Made by a program: the position numbers and the translations under genes. The notes beneath the pieces were generated by a model. It saw only the letters and a list, made by a program, of their open reading frames with translations, searched no databases and was not told the origin of the DNA. From Xenorhabdus doucetiae (GTDB taxonomy: Bacteria > Pseudomonadota > Gammaproteobacteria > Enterobacterales > Enterobacteriaceae), in contig NZ_FO704550.1 in NCBI RefSeq assembly GCF_000968195.1, forward strand, positions 744,001 to 808,000: a stretch of DNA of 64,000 nt, given 5' to 3'. Below, in pieces: positions 1 to 9,387 of this stretch; the first letter of the stretch is position 1; each line of letters starts with the position of its first letter.

Positions 1-60
1 ATCCCCGGTATCTGCTACGACTGTTGTCAGTTTACGCAGGGAAGTCAGTTTATCGGTCAT
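1..60 (-). CDS. talB: Transaldolase B, N-terminal fragment (cut by window edge)
   Basis: Only the first 20 codons lie in the window. Read on the minus strand from the ATG at 60, they give MTDKLTSLRKLTTVVADTGD, which matches the start of enterobacterial TalB. This enzyme moves a dihydroxyacetone unit between sugar phosphates in the non-oxidative pentose phosphate pathway. A weak GAG lies about nine bases before the ATG. The position next to yaaA and the thr operon is the E. coli order, which supports the call. The rest of the gene lies outside the window. Confidence 0.88.
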   Translation of the reverse strand, partial: MTDKLTSLRKLTTVVADTGD

Positions 61-232
61 GTTTAATATCTCATCGTTATACGTAAAATCGTTGGCAACG
101 TTGCCTCACCATCCGGTGATAATAACATGGCCAAGCGCGGCTGTAAGGTAAGAAAATCGTATCGCTGAGATTCTCCCCTTGGTGTGCTTTTTTGTTAAAG
201 TGGGGAACGTCTGGATTATGAGGAAAAAAATC

Positions 233-1009
233 ATGCTTATTACCCTTTCTCCTGCAAAAACACTCGATTATGACAGTCCACTCGCAACCGAAAAGTTCAG
301 CCAACCGCAGTTATTGGCAGAATCCCAACAACTGATCGCGATTTGCCGGGCGCTGACACCGGCGCAAATCAGTAGCTTGATGGGGATTAGTGATAAGTTG
401 GCGGGATTGAATGCCGCCCGTTTTGGTGAATGGCAGCCTGATTTCACGCCAGAAAATGCCCGTCAGGCGATTTTGGCCTTTAAAGGCGATGTTTACACCG
501 GAATGCAGGCCGAAACTTTCTCTGCCGGCGATTTTGATTTTGCCCAAACGCATTTGAGAATTTTGTCCGGCCTGTATGGGGTATTGCGTCCTCTCGACTT
601 GATGCAGCCTTATCGTCTGGAAATGGGGATTAAATTGGAAAATCCGCGCGGTAAAGACCTGTATCAGTTCTGGGGTGATCGCATTACGGAAAACTTAAAT
701 ACCGCACTGGAACAACAGGGTGATGATATTCTGGTCAATCTGGCCTCCGATGAGTATTTCAAAGCGGTCAATCGCAAAAAGCTGGCAGCCAAGATAATCA
801 AGCCGGTTTTTCTGGATGAAAAAAATGGCAAATACAAAGTCATTAGTTTCTACGCTAAAAAAGCGCGTGGGTTGATGAGCCGTTTTATCATCCAGCATCA
901 ACTGACCGATCCCGCCCGGCTGGTGGAGTTCAATCTGGAAGGGTATGCGTTTGATGAATCCCTCTCCAAAGGGGATGAGTGGGTGTTTAAGCGTCCCGAA
1001 CAGCATTAA
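233..1009 (+). CDS. yaaA: Peroxide stress resistance protein YaaA
   Basis: A 258-residue protein starting MLITLSPAKTLDYDSP, the characteristic start of the YaaA/DUF328 family. In E. coli, YaaA limits intracellular free iron and so reduces Fenton damage during hydrogen peroxide stress; it is cytosolic and binds DNA. The start at 233 is preferred over the in-frame upstream ATGs at 179 and 218 because AGGA at 221-224 is well spaced and family members begin MLI. Length is typical. It converges with thrC, and a hairpin separates the two. Synteny with talB and thr matches E. coli. Confidence 0.95.
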   Translation: MLITLSPAKTLDYDSPLATEKFSQPQLLAESQQLIAICRALTPAQISSLMGISDKLAGLNAARFGEWQPDFTPENARQAILAFKGDVYTGMQAETFSAGDFDFAQTHLRILSGLYGVLRPLDLMQPYRLEMGIKLENPRGKDLYQFWGDRITENLNTALEQQGDDILVNLASDEYFKAVNRKKLAAKIIKPVFLDEKNGKYKVISFYAKKARGLMSRFIIQHQLTDPARLVEFNLEGYAFDESLSKGDEWVFKRPEQH

Positions 1010-1043
1010 TTTTTATTTTTAATATCAATCGCATCCAGCATGG

Positions 1044-1073
1044 GATCACTCCACCTTAATCAGTGGAGTGATC
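1044..1073. terminator. Hairpin between convergent yaaA and thrC
   Basis: A perfect 11-bp inverted repeat (1044-1054 with 1063-1073) has an 8-base loop. It lies between the stops of the convergent genes yaaA and thrC. There is no clean T run on either side, so it is a plausible but not textbook terminator. Confidence 0.5.
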
Positions 1074-1087
1074 AATGTCAGGTTATT

Positions 1088-2380
1088 TTATTTTGGCGCT
1101 CTTTCCAGCAAAAATTCACGCAAGGTGGCGAAATCAGAAGGCATAAAGTGGGATAACAAATCCAGATCCGCGCGTTCAGCTAAGGCTTTTGGCAAAGGTA
1201 ATGGCTGGCCGAGGGTGGCTTCGACACTTTCCTTGAATTTGGCGGGGTGCGCCGTTCCCAGGAATAAGCCATATTCCCCTGCTTGTAATTGATCACGCAA
1301 GACGCGATAAGCAACGGCCGCATGGGGTTCGGAAATATAGCCTTTTGCCGCCAGTTCACGCAGGGTGTCTTGCGTGGTTGCGTCATCCACCACACCATTT
1401 GCCAGTTCACTCAGCGCCCAGCCTTTGCGTTTGAACAGTTCTTCGATGCGCGGCCAGTTATTGGGCTGGCTGACATCCATGGCATTGGACAGGGTTGCAA
1501 TGGTTTGCTGTGGCAGCCATTGGCCTTCCGCTAAATAGCGCGGAACGGTGTCATTAACATTGGTGGCTGCGATAAAACGTTTTACCGGCAGCCCCAGTGA
1601 TTTTGCCAGTAGCCCCGCGGTTAAATTGCCGAAATTGCCACTTGGGACGGAAATCACCAACTGTTCACGTTTTTCAGCCGGGATCTGCGCAACCGCTTCA
1701 AAGTAATAACAGATTTGTGCCAGCAGGCGGCTGATATTAATCGAGTTGGCGGAGTTGAGATGCAAAGCTTGCTTCAACGCTTCGTCATCAAAAGCCTGTT
1801 TGACCAAGGCCTGACACGCATCGAAATCCCCCTTGATTGCGACGGTATGGATGTTTCCGCCCAGCGTGCAAAAGAGTTTTTCCTGCAATGGGCTGATCTT
1901 GCCTTCGGGATAAAGGATCACAACCTGTACGTTATGCAAGCCATAGAAGGCATGGGCAACGGCGGCACCGGTATCACCGGAGGTCGCAGTCAAAATCGTG
2001 ACGGGCTGTTCTCCGGCGATCTGCGCCAGAATTTGCGCCATAAAGCGGCCGCCGAAGTCTTTAAAGGCCAGTGTCGGGCCGTGGTAAAGTTCCAGTGAAG
2101 CGATGTCATCTTCGACAGTGGCGACGGGGGCAGGGAAGGCAAACGCCTTTTTTACGCGGGTGGCTAATTGCTCTGCGGGAATTTCATCGCCAATAAAGGC
2201 GGAGAGAATGCGTTGGCTGCGGCTGATAAAATCCAATTTCAATAAGTCATCAATTTCATCACGGTTGAATGCCGGCAAATCCTGTGGAAAAAATAGCCCC
2301 TGTTGTTTGCCCAATCCCTGTTTTACCGCCTGTGAAAAGCTGACCTGCTCGCTGCTGTCTTTTAAGTTATATAATTTCAT
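1088..2380 (-). CDS. thrC: Threonine synthase
   Basis: A 430-residue PLP enzyme converting O-phosphohomoserine to threonine, the last step of the threonine branch. It starts MKLYNLKDSSEQVSFSQAV. The PLP-lysine region reads ELYHGPTLAFKDFGGRFMAQ, and a glycine/serine-rich phosphate-binding segment ATSGDTGAAVAHAF follows, both standard for the family. The start at 2380 gives the usual N terminus; the upstream in-frame extension to 2422 overlaps thrB and was rejected. It is the last gene of thrLABC, two bases after the thrB stop, so translational coupling is likely. Confidence 0.97.
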   Translation of the reverse strand: MKLYNLKDSSEQVSFSQAVKQGLGKQQGLFFPQDLPAFNRDEIDDLLKLDFISRSQRILSAFIGDEIPAEQLATRVKKAFAFPAPVATVEDDIASLELYHGPTLAFKDFGGRFMAQILAQIAGEQPVTILTATSGDTGAAVAHAFYGLHNVQVVILYPEGKISPLQEKLFCTLGGNIHTVAIKGDFDACQALVKQAFDDEALKQALHLNSANSINISRLLAQICYYFEAVAQIPAEKREQLVISVPSGNFGNLTAGLLAKSLGLPVKRFIAATNVNDTVPRYLAEGQWLPQQTIATLSNAMDVSQPNNWPRIEELFKRKGWALSELANGVVDDATTQDTLRELAAKGYISEPHAAVAYRVLRDQLQAGEYGLFLGTAHPAKFKESVEATLGQPLPLPKALAERADLDLLSHFMPSDFATLREFLLERAPK

Positions 2381-2382
2381 GG

Positions 2383-3315
2383 TTACTTTACCTGTCGTGC
2401 GCCTGCGAGATCCAGACGGCAAATGTGTACAAAACCTTCATCATTCTGTACGTAATGTTGTTGCAGCCAGTGTGCAACCTCTTCGGCTACCGCCATTTGA
2501 TGACAAATGGCGAAAAGTGTTGGGCCGGAGCCGGAAATGCCGCATGTCAGTGCCCCTAATTGCTTAACCGCATCACGGGCGTCGGCAAATCCGGGTAACA
2601 GTTGTGTGCGGTAAGGTTCTGCCACCACATCTTTCATTAATTTGGCTGCCAGTTCCGGTTGCCGGGTATGGCAGGCGTGAATAAAGCCGGCAAAGTGACG
2701 TCCATGCTCAATGATATCCTGACGGGTGTAGTGGGTTGGCAGGATCGCACGGGCTTCTGATGTCGAGACTTTAATGCCGGGATACGCCATGACCCAGAGC
2801 CAATCATCAAATGTGGGGACTGGCAGGCAAGTGGTCTCTTCCTGAGATAAGATCAACTGCAATCCACCCAGATAGCAGGGGGCGACATTATCATAATGAA
2901 CACCACCGGAAATGCGCCCTTCTAATTCCCCCATCATGTCCAGCAATTGGTGTGGGTTAAACGGCCGGCCGGCATAGTCATTCAACGCCACCAGAGCCGC
3001 CACCACAGAGCAGGCACTGGAACCTAACCCGGAACCAATCGGCATGTTTTTCTCTAATGTCATGCTAACGGGCAGCGCTTTCCCTAACCGTTGACAAAAA
3101 AGCTGCCAGCCTTGGTAGACAATATTTTGTTTGGGATCGGCCGGTAATTTGCCGACAAATCGCCCTTTATTATTCAGGCTGAAACTTTCAGCTTCACTGA
3201 CGGAGACACAATCTCCAAGCAACGAGCCATCAACGGGAGAAACCGCTGCGCCAAGCACATCAAATCCGACGCCAACGTTCCCGATAGAGGCAGGCGCATA
3301 AACCCTGACAACCAT
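2383..3315 (-). CDS. thrB: Homoserine kinase
   Basis: A 310-residue GHMP-family kinase phosphorylating homoserine to O-phosphohomoserine. It starts MVVRVYAPASIGNVGVGFDVLG and carries the GHMP glycine-rich ATP loop PIGSGLGSSACSVVAAL. The ATG at 3315 shares its A with the final base of the thrA TAA stop (TAATG overlap), which fixes the start and implies translational coupling. Length matches E. coli ThrB (310). Confidence 0.97.
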   Translation of the reverse strand: MVVRVYAPASIGNVGVGFDVLGAAVSPVDGSLLGDCVSVSEAESFSLNNKGRFVGKLPADPKQNIVYQGWQLFCQRLGKALPVSMTLEKNMPIGSGLGSSACSVVAALVALNDYAGRPFNPHQLLDMMGELEGRISGGVHYDNVAPCYLGGLQLILSQEETTCLPVPTFDDWLWVMAYPGIKVSTSEARAILPTHYTRQDIIEHGRHFAGFIHACHTRQPELAAKLMKDVVAEPYRTQLLPGFADARDAVKQLGALTCGISGSGPTLFAICHQMAVAEEVAHWLQQHYVQNDEGFVHICRLDLAGARQVK

Positions 3316-5804
3316 TAAACCCCCAATTTCCATGATAGAGTGCGTAATATATCAGCAAAAACGCCGGCAGCCGTGACATCATTCCCTGCGCCATAACCAC
3401 GCAATACTAGCGGAATGGGTTGATAATAACGGGTATAGAAAGCCAGCGCGTTTTCGCCGTTCTTAACTTTATACAGTGGATCATTGCCGTCAACAGCGAC
3501 CATTTTCACTGTACAACGGCCTTGCTCAATCAAGCCAACATAACGTAACACTTTTTCTTGTTCTGCGGCCTCTTTTACACGCTGGCTAAATGCCTGATCC
3601 AGTTGCGGTAAACGTTGCAGAAAGCTGTCAATATCACCACTGGCGTCGAACGAGAGGGGTAAAACAGGCTCTACATGGATATCTTCCAGCTCGAGCTCAT
3701 GGCCCGCCTCGCGCGCCAGGATCAACAGTTTTCGGGCAACGTCCATGCCAGAGAGATCATCCCGTGGATCGGGTTCGGTAAAGCCTTTCTCTTTTGCCAG
3801 CAGGGTCGCTTGTGAGAGCGTCATGCCTTCATCCAGCATGCCGAAAATGTAGGATAGGGAACCCGACAAGATACCGCTGAACTGGACTAATTCATCACCG
3901 GCATGCAGCAGGTTTTGTAAGTTTTCGATAACCGGCAAGCCCGCCCCGACATTGGTGTCGTACAGGAATTTGCGTTTCGATTTTTCTGCCGCCTGACGGA
4001 TTTGGCGGTAATAAGCCATCGACAAAGTATTGGCTTTTTTATTGGGGGTGACAACGTTAAAACCGTCGCCGAGGAAGCTGGCATATTGCTCCGCAATCGA
4101 CTGATTAGACGTACAGTCCACAATCACCGGATTCAGGAGGTGATACTCTTTTTCAAGGCGGATCAGGCGACTCAGGCTGAAAGGCTCAGTGGCTTCTGAA
4201 AGTGCTTGTTGCCAGTTATCCAGACTGATGCCCTGCATATCCGTCAACAAAGCACGGGAATTGGCAATACCACAGACGCGCAGATCGATGTGTTTCTGTT
4301 TGAGCCAAGTTTGCTGACGGCGAATTTGCTCGATTAACGCACTGCCTACGCCGCCCACACCGACAACGAACACTTCAACCACTTGGGCGGTGTTAAACAG
4401 CATTTGGTGGCAGAGACGAACAGCCGTCGTCGCGGCATCATTGTCAATGACGGCAGAAATGGAGCGTTCAGAAGAGCCTTGCGCAATGGCAATGATGTTG
4501 ATATTGGCACGAGTCAATGCGGAGAAAAAGCGGGCGGAAGTGCCTTTCTGGGTACGCATCCCATCCCCGACGACAGAAATAATGGCCAGGTTGTCGATCA
4601 CGTCAATGGGATCAAGCACACCATCTTTCAGCTCCAGATAAAATTCTTCGGTCAGTGCTTTCTGCGCGTTGACCAGCTCTTTTTGCGGGACACAGAAACT
4701 GATGCTGTATTCTGACGAGGACTGGGTGATTAACACGACGGAAATCCCTTTGCGCGACATGACGGAAAAGATCCGTGCCGCCATCCCGACCATCCCTTTC
4801 ATGCCGGGGCCGGACACGTTGATCATCGCCATATGGTTCAGATTGGTAATGCCCTTAATCGGCATATTCTGATCTTTTTGTTCATGATCAATAAGAGCAT
4901 TATCAATCAGCGTATCACCAATAAACGTCCCCGGCGCATCGGGGTTGGCGGTGTTTTTTATCAGGCAAGGAATTTGAAATTGGGCGATAGGGGCGATAGT
5001 CCGGGGATGAAGCACTTTCGCGCCGAAATAAGACAACTCCATCGCTTCTTGATATGACAAGCTTTTTAGCAGGCGTGCATCTTTAACCGCCCTGGGATCA
5101 CAAGTATAAACACCATCGACATCCGTCCAGATTTCACAGCAGTCGGCTCGCAGGCAGGCTGCCAGTACTGCGGCTGAATAGTCAGAGCCGTTGCGCCCCA
5201 ATACGACCAGTTCGCCACTTTCATTACCCGCCGTGAAGCCGGCCATCAGGATGATGTGGTCAGCCGGGATGTTAAGTTCGGCAATGCGTTTGGACGATTC
5301 ATGGATATCGACGGTAGATTCGAGATAATGCCCATGTGCACACAGGTTTTTGACCGGATCAATGACCGTGACTTGATGACCCCGTGCCTGTAGCACCGCT
5401 TCCATGATGGCAATCGATAGCTTTTCACCACGACAGATCAAGGAGGCGTTAATGCTGTCTGGACATTGTTTCAACAGGGAAATGCCGTGCAGCGTCTGTT
5501 TCAGGCTGGCGAGTTCACGCTCAACCATTCCTTTCAGGCGCTTATAATCAAACCCGGTTTGTTGCTCTTTCAATCCTGACAGTAAATCAGCAAAGATTTG
5601 GCTGGCATCGCTCATATTGGAAACAATCTCTTGCCCGGCAACCGTTTTTTCAATCATCGCCACCAGATGGTTGGTGATCTTCGCGGGAGCCGAGAGGACC
5701 AGGGCCACTTGCCCAAGGGATAACTCGTGCTCGGCGATATCTGCGACGCTCAGTACGCGCTGGTGATTCGCCACTGAGGTTCCTCCAAATTTCAATACTC
5801 GCAT
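3315..5804 (-). CDS. thrA: Bifunctional aspartokinase I / homoserine dehydrogenase I
   Basis: An 829-residue fusion enzyme catalysing steps one and three of the aspartate-to-threonine pathway. The N-terminal kinase starts MRVLKFGGTSVANHQRVL with the KFGGTS motif. Central ACT-type regulatory segments (around GISVVLITQSSSEYSISF) carry threonine feedback control. The C-terminal homoserine dehydrogenase begins near residue 465 with a nucleotide-binding GVGGVGSALIEQIRRQ. Slightly longer than the E. coli enzyme (820). It is the first structural gene of the operon, downstream of the thrL attenuator. Confidence 0.97.
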   Translation of the reverse strand: MRVLKFGGTSVANHQRVLSVADIAEHELSLGQVALVLSAPAKITNHLVAMIEKTVAGQEIVSNMSDASQIFADLLSGLKEQQTGFDYKRLKGMVERELASLKQTLHGISLLKQCPDSINASLICRGEKLSIAIMEAVLQARGHQVTVIDPVKNLCAHGHYLESTVDIHESSKRIAELNIPADHIILMAGFTAGNESGELVVLGRNGSDYSAAVLAACLRADCCEIWTDVDGVYTCDPRAVKDARLLKSLSYQEAMELSYFGAKVLHPRTIAPIAQFQIPCLIKNTANPDAPGTFIGDTLIDNALIDHEQKDQNMPIKGITNLNHMAMINVSGPGMKGMVGMAARIFSVMSRKGISVVLITQSSSEYSISFCVPQKELVNAQKALTEEFYLELKDGVLDPIDVIDNLAIISVVGDGMRTQKGTSARFFSALTRANINIIAIAQGSSERSISAVIDNDAATTAVRLCHQMLFNTAQVVEVFVVGVGGVGSALIEQIRRQQTWLKQKHIDLRVCGIANSRALLTDMQGISLDNWQQALSEATEPFSLSRLIRLEKEYHLLNPVIVDCTSNQSIAEQYASFLGDGFNVVTPNKKANTLSMAYYRQIRQAAEKSKRKFLYDTNVGAGLPVIENLQNLLHAGDELVQFSGILSGSLSYIFGMLDEGMTLSQATLLAKEKGFTEPDPRDDLSGMDVARKLLILAREAGHELELEDIHVEPVLPLSFDASGDIDSFLQRLPQLDQAFSQRVKEAAEQEKVLRYVGLIEQGRCTVKMVAVDGNDPLYKVKNGENALAFYTRYYQPIPLVLRGYGAGNDVTAAGVFADILRTLSWKLGV

Positions 5805-5828
5805 TAACTTTTCTCCTGATTTCTGTCC

Positions 5829-5861
5829 AAAAAAAAGCCCGTATCTTGTGGGATACGGGCT
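5829..5861 (-). terminator. thr operon attenuator terminator
   Basis: On the minus strand a 10-bp stem (5861-5852 with 5845-5836) with a 6-base loop is followed by a run of eight T. It sits between the thrL stop and thrA, exactly where the threonine/isoleucine attenuator belongs. Stalling at the Thr/Ile codons of thrL should favour an alternative pairing that spares this terminator. Confidence 0.9.
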
Positions 5862-5882
5862 TGTGGTTGTTATATATATGCG

Positions 5883-5978
5883 TCAGCCCGCACCGTAACC
5901 CAAGGTTCCGGTGGTAATCGTAGTGGTGGTTGTCATGGTATTTGTAAGAACCCATTTTTTCGGGCTGATGTGGTGCAT
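5883..5978 (-). CDS. thrL: thr operon leader peptide
   Basis: A 31-codon reading frame starting at the ATG at 5978 with AGGA five bases upstream. It contains ten Thr and two Ile codons, including five consecutive Thr, then Ile, Thr, Thr (residues 16-23), and ends at TGA 5885-5883 just before the attenuator. This is the codon bias expected for threonine/isoleucine-dependent attenuation. Residues 15-31 align with the E. coli ThrL pattern (M-T-T-T, ITTG, ending GAG). The first 14 residues are an extension relative to the 21-residue E. coli peptide. A start at the internal ATG (residue 15) cannot be excluded, but the ribosome site favours the longer form. Confidence 0.92.
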   Translation of the reverse strand: MHHISPKKWVLTNTMTTTTTITTGTLGYGAG

Positions 5979-6640
5979 AGTTTCCTGTCTGTCTATTTGA
6001 TTTGTTCGACCCTCTATTGGTTAAATTAAATTGTGGTCAATGTCAAATATTTTTTAGGTCAAAAGAAGAAAAAAACGGCATTTTCCGTATCGGAATTATT
6101 CAAAATATAACCAAATGGACAAATTATTATCTGGCTAGTCAGGTTATTTATTAGCATTTAATTTTACAAAAAACATATTTTGTAATTATTTTGTCTTTAT
6201 GATAAAAACATGTTGTCTGGATATTTTTGTGTCGAACCAATTTCTTCAAGTCTTCGCGACATTCTGATACCCATTAACATAATTTATTCAAATTAATAAC
6301 AAATGGTCTAAATTAAAATTAACAATTACAATTAATGTGAACGTGCTACAATTGATTTTGATATGTATCAACAAAAGTTAGTTTTTTTAGCAGGCGAATA
6401 CATTACTAGCTGTTATATTGCTGTTAATAGACTAATATAGAAGCCTTGTTTAGATCGGGTTTTTTCGGGTATGTACCCTCTAGGAAAGCGACGCTGGCTT
6501 TTAGCGTAAAACATATCAAACGTTTATTTTGGACATAAGCTGGTTTTCTGTAACTCAGAACAAGATCAGCCTATTTTCTTTTAATAATAACGGCTTATGT
6601 CATACAGATTCTGTTTTTTTAGCGATTTTAGGTAGCAGCC
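5979..6640. promoter_or_regulatory. Divergent thr/arcA intergenic region
   Basis: About 660 AT-rich bases between divergent thrL and arcA. It should hold the thr promoter (just beyond 5978) and a long arcA leader. An FNR-like site lies at 6358-6371. I found no convincing small gene here. Confidence 0.6.
6358..6371 (+). promoter_or_regulatory. FNR-type site upstream of arcA
   Basis: TTGAT-ATGT-ATCAA is a perfect match to the FNR/CRP-family half-sites TTGAT-N4-ATCAA. It lies about 270 bases before the arcA start. FNR activation of arcA under oxygen limitation is known in E. coli, so the placement makes sense. If it acts as a class II activator site, transcription would start near 6406, leaving a long 5' leader. 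Confidence 0.65.
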
Positions 6641-7357
6641 ATGCAAACCCCGCACATTTTGATTGTTGAAGACGAAATTGTCACACGCAATACCCTTAAA
6701 AGTATTTTTGAAGCTGAAGGGTATATTGTTTACGAAGCCACTGATGGTTCAGAAATGCACAACATTCTGTCAGATAACGATATCAATTTAGTCATTATGG
6801 ATATCAATCTGCCAGGTAAAAATGGGTTATTGCTTGCCCGTGAATTACGTGAGCAGGCAAATGTCGCGTTGATGTTCTTAACCGGCCGTGACAATGAAGT
6901 GGATAAAATCCTTGGTCTCGAAATTGGTGCTGATGATTATATAACTAAGCCATTTAACCCACGTGAATTAACCATTCGTGCGCGTAATTTACTTTCGCGG
7001 ACAATGAACCTGAGTCATTCAGGTGAAGAGCGCCGTCAGGTTGAAAGTTATAAATTCAATGGATGGGAGCTGGATATCAATAGCCGCTCTTTGGTGAGTC
7101 CGATGGGAGATCAGTACAAACTGCCGCGTAGTGAATTCCGTGCGATGCTTCATTTCTGTGAAAATCCAGGAAAAATCCAGACCCGTGCAGAATTGCTGAA
7201 AAAAATGACGGGTCGCGAACTGAAACCCCACGATCGTACTGTTGATGTGACTATTCGCCGTATTCGTAAGCATTTCGAATCAACACCCGATACGCCAGAA
7301 ATCATTGCAACCATCCACGGTGAAGGTTACCGTTTCTGTGGTGATTTAGAAGATTAA
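6641..7357 (+). CDS. arcA: ArcA two-component response regulator (redox control)
   Basis: A 238-residue OmpR-family regulator starting MQTPHILIVEDEIVTRNTLK. The receiver domain has the acidic pair at residues 10-12 and the phosphoacceptor Asp54 in VIMDINLPG; a winged-helix DNA-binding domain fills the C-terminal half and ends HGEGYRFCGDLED, typical of ArcA. With the sensor ArcB it represses aerobic respiration genes at low oxygen. Position beside the thr operon and creA matches E. coli. In Xenorhabdus and relatives the regulator may also influence virulence, but nothing here shows that directly. Confidence 0.97.
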   Translation: MQTPHILIVEDEIVTRNTLKSIFEAEGYIVYEATDGSEMHNILSDNDINLVIMDINLPGKNGLLLARELREQANVALMFLTGRDNEVDKILGLEIGADDYITKPFNPRELTIRARNLLSRTMNLSHSGEERRQVESYKFNGWELDINSRSLVSPMGDQYKLPRSEFRAMLHFCENPGKIQTRAELLKKMTGRELKPHDRTVDVTIRRIRKHFESTPDTPEIIATIHGEGYRFCGDLED

Positions 7358-7391
7358 GTGAACCTTTTTCATTAGTCTATTTCTATCCAGT

Positions 7392-7429
7392 AAAGCCCCG
7401 TATGTCCTAATGGCATCGGGGCTTTTCTT
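7392..7429 (+). terminator. arcA terminator
   Basis: An inverted repeat (AAAGCCCCG at 7392-7400 with CGGGGCTTT at 7417-7425) is followed by a T-rich stretch, 34 bases after the arcA stop. This fits rho-independent termination of arcA. Confidence 0.8.
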
Positions 7430-7458
7430 TTGAGCGAGTGCTTACTTTAGTGAGCTAT

Positions 7459-7935
7459 TCACGCTTTCCACGGCATAATCGGTACGGCACTGATCGCATT
7501 TTTAGGGGAACCATCGATCATCTTATCAGAATAGGTTAGATAAATCAGTGTATTACGATTTGGGTCATAGAAACGTACCACCTGTAATTTTTTAAACACC
7601 AAAGATGTCCGTTTCTGGAAGACAACTTGTCCTTTCTTGGCGGATTTCTTTATCTTATCTGATAATTCAATCGAACCAACTTGCTGGCAAGATATGGCGG
7701 CATCCGAGGTATCTTCTGCTAATCCTAATCCGCCCTTAATTCCTCCGGTCTTGGCCCTGCTCAAATAACAGGTGACATTTTTCACATCAGGATCATCAAA
7801 GGCTTCGATCACTATCTTGTTATCAGGGCCAAAAAGTTTGAACACCGTATCGACAGAACCGATCTCTTCAGCGTGCAGAACTACGGGAGAAAAGAGTAAG
7901 GCAGCCGCTATCACTACTTTCTTCATTGTTACCAT
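7459..7935 (-). CDS. creA: CreA family periplasmic protein
   Basis: A 158-residue protein with an N-terminal signal peptide (charged MVTMKK, hydrophobic core, cleavage likely after LHA) and the conserved CreA body EEIGSVDTVFKLFGPDNK, FDDPDVKNVTCY and SPKNAISAVP. The biochemical role of CreA is unknown. GGA lies six bases before the ATG at 7935; a start at the fourth codon (7926) is possible. In E. coli creA is followed by creBCD, but no creBCD genes are present here. It is convergent with arcA. Confidence 0.92.
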   Translation of the reverse strand: MVTMKKVVIAAALLFSPVVLHAEEIGSVDTVFKLFGPDNKIVIEAFDDPDVKNVTCYLSRAKTGGIKGGLGLAEDTSDAAISCQQVGSIELSDKIKKSAKKGQVVFQKRTSLVFKKLQVVRFYDPNRNTLIYLTYSDKMIDGSPKNAISAVPIMPWKA

Positions 7936-8505
7936 ATTTAGTCCATTTGAATTAAATAAATACAGTGAAAATATCTATCATTCACATATAATGTAACTCA
8001 ATGAATTTAATCAAATCATTTTCACTGTGAATGTGTCTGTGATGGGAAATCATAGCATTATAGCTGAATAGGCAGCCAAGATGAGTCGCTGAATTCACGT
8101 TCTTGGATTATTTACCAAGACAATGCTTGACATATTACTAAATCTACCAATAATTTATTCCAAGCCAAATCTTGTTTAATTTGGTTGATGGTTTGTTGAT
8201 AACATGAATGTAACAATCAATATGCCAAATAATTTTGACGTTATTGTACTTATAGAATAAATACCCACCAGTTATAGTAAGTATCGGTAATCAATTGCCG
8301 AGATAAATATGCTGCCATAACACTCAGGGAAATTGAACTTGAGGTTTGTTTTGGGAAAATTTTTGGGAAAGGTTTTAGGAAAAAGTATCGTGTTGATTGT
8401 CAAGCAAATTACATAATATCTTTTTAAATAGTCTTTGTTTTCAAGCTAATAAATTGTTATATATTTATATGATTTTCTTTTTGTCTTAATGACTTAGGGA
8501 GATGT
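7936..8505. other. AT-rich intergenic region between creA and rob
   Basis: About 570 bases between divergently transcribed creA and rob, so it must contain both promoters. I could not identify a specific operator or a supported small gene. Confidence 0.4.
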
Positions 8506-9387
8506 ATGGATCAAACCAACATCATTCGAGACTTGCTGCATTGGGTGGATAATAATCTGGATCGTCCATTGTCTCTTGATAACGTTGCAGCCAAAGCAGG
8601 TTACTCCAAATGGCACTTGCAGCGCATGTTCAAGGAGGTAACAGGTCAGGCAATAGGCTCTTATATCCGTGCGAGAAGATTATCCCGAGCCGCCGTTGCA
8701 TTACGTTTGACCAGCCGTCCTATTTTGGACATTGCTTTACAATATCGCTTTGATTCTCAGCAAACTTTCACGAGAGCTTTCAAGAAACAATTTGACCGGA
8801 CGCCGGCCGCTTATCGTCGAAGTGAAGAGTGGTGCGCCAAGGGGATATGCCCTCCTATCCTGCTGGATAATAAGCCGCTGCCAGAGTACAAATATGTCAC
8901 ATTGGAAGAGAAGTCGCTTATCGGCACAGAGCACACTTGCAGTTATGTCCTCGAACAGTGGTCAGAGGCTTGCAAGAATATGCGTCATGATTTTTGGATT
9001 AACTATCTACAGGATGCTGAGATATTACCGCCGAGACTGTATGGATTACACCATACGACCCTTAGTGTGGAAAACGAAGATGAACAGACGGTGTTCTATA
9101 CCACAGCTATCGAACCAGAATATGCCACTTTTGATACCCAAGATAACCATCCAGTCGTTTTGCCCGGTGGGGATTATATTTCATTCAGTTATTTTGGTGA
9201 TAAAGAACAGTTACAAGAGTTTCTCTTTACCGTTTATGGTGTCTGCCTGCCTACATTAAACATCACTCGCAGAAAGGGATACGATGTTGAGCGATATTAT
9301 CTCACTAACCTCGAATGGAGAAATCTTGGGGATGAGTCCCAAAACCATGTTGTGGAATTTGAGTATCTCATCCCAATTGAACGTTAA
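8506..9387 (+). CDS. rob: Rob, AraC/XylS-family transcriptional activator
   Basis: A 293-residue protein starting MDQTNIIRDLLHWVDNNLDRP. The AraC-type double helix-turn-helix occupies about residues 8-110 (with YSKWHLQRMFKEVTGQ and FDSQQTFTRAFKKQF), followed by a GyrI-like effector domain. Rob activates the mar/sox/rob regulon (efflux, porin and oxidative-stress genes) in response to bile salts and other ligands. A GGGAG ribosome site precedes the ATG. Its stop overlaps the convergent gpmB stop by four bases. Confidence 0.95.
   Translation: MDQTNIIRDLLHWVDNNLDRPLSLDNVAAKAGYSKWHLQRMFKEVTGQAIGSYIRARRLSRAAVALRLTSRPILDIALQYRFDSQQTFTRAFKKQFDRTPAAYRRSEEWCAKGICPPILLDNKPLPEYKYVTLEEKSLIGTEHTCSYVLEQWSEACKNMRHDFWINYLQDAEILPPRLYGLHHTTLSVENEDEQTVFYTTAIEPEYATFDTQDNHPVVLPGGDYISFSYFGDKEQLQEFLFTVYGVCLPTLNITRRKGYDVERYYLTNLEWRNLGDESQNHVVEFEYLIPIER

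Noticed and set aside
5650..5955. 101-codon minus-strand frame over the thr leader
   Set aside because: It runs through thrL and the attenuator and into thrA in another frame. The Thr/Ile-rich leader frame explains this DNA better.
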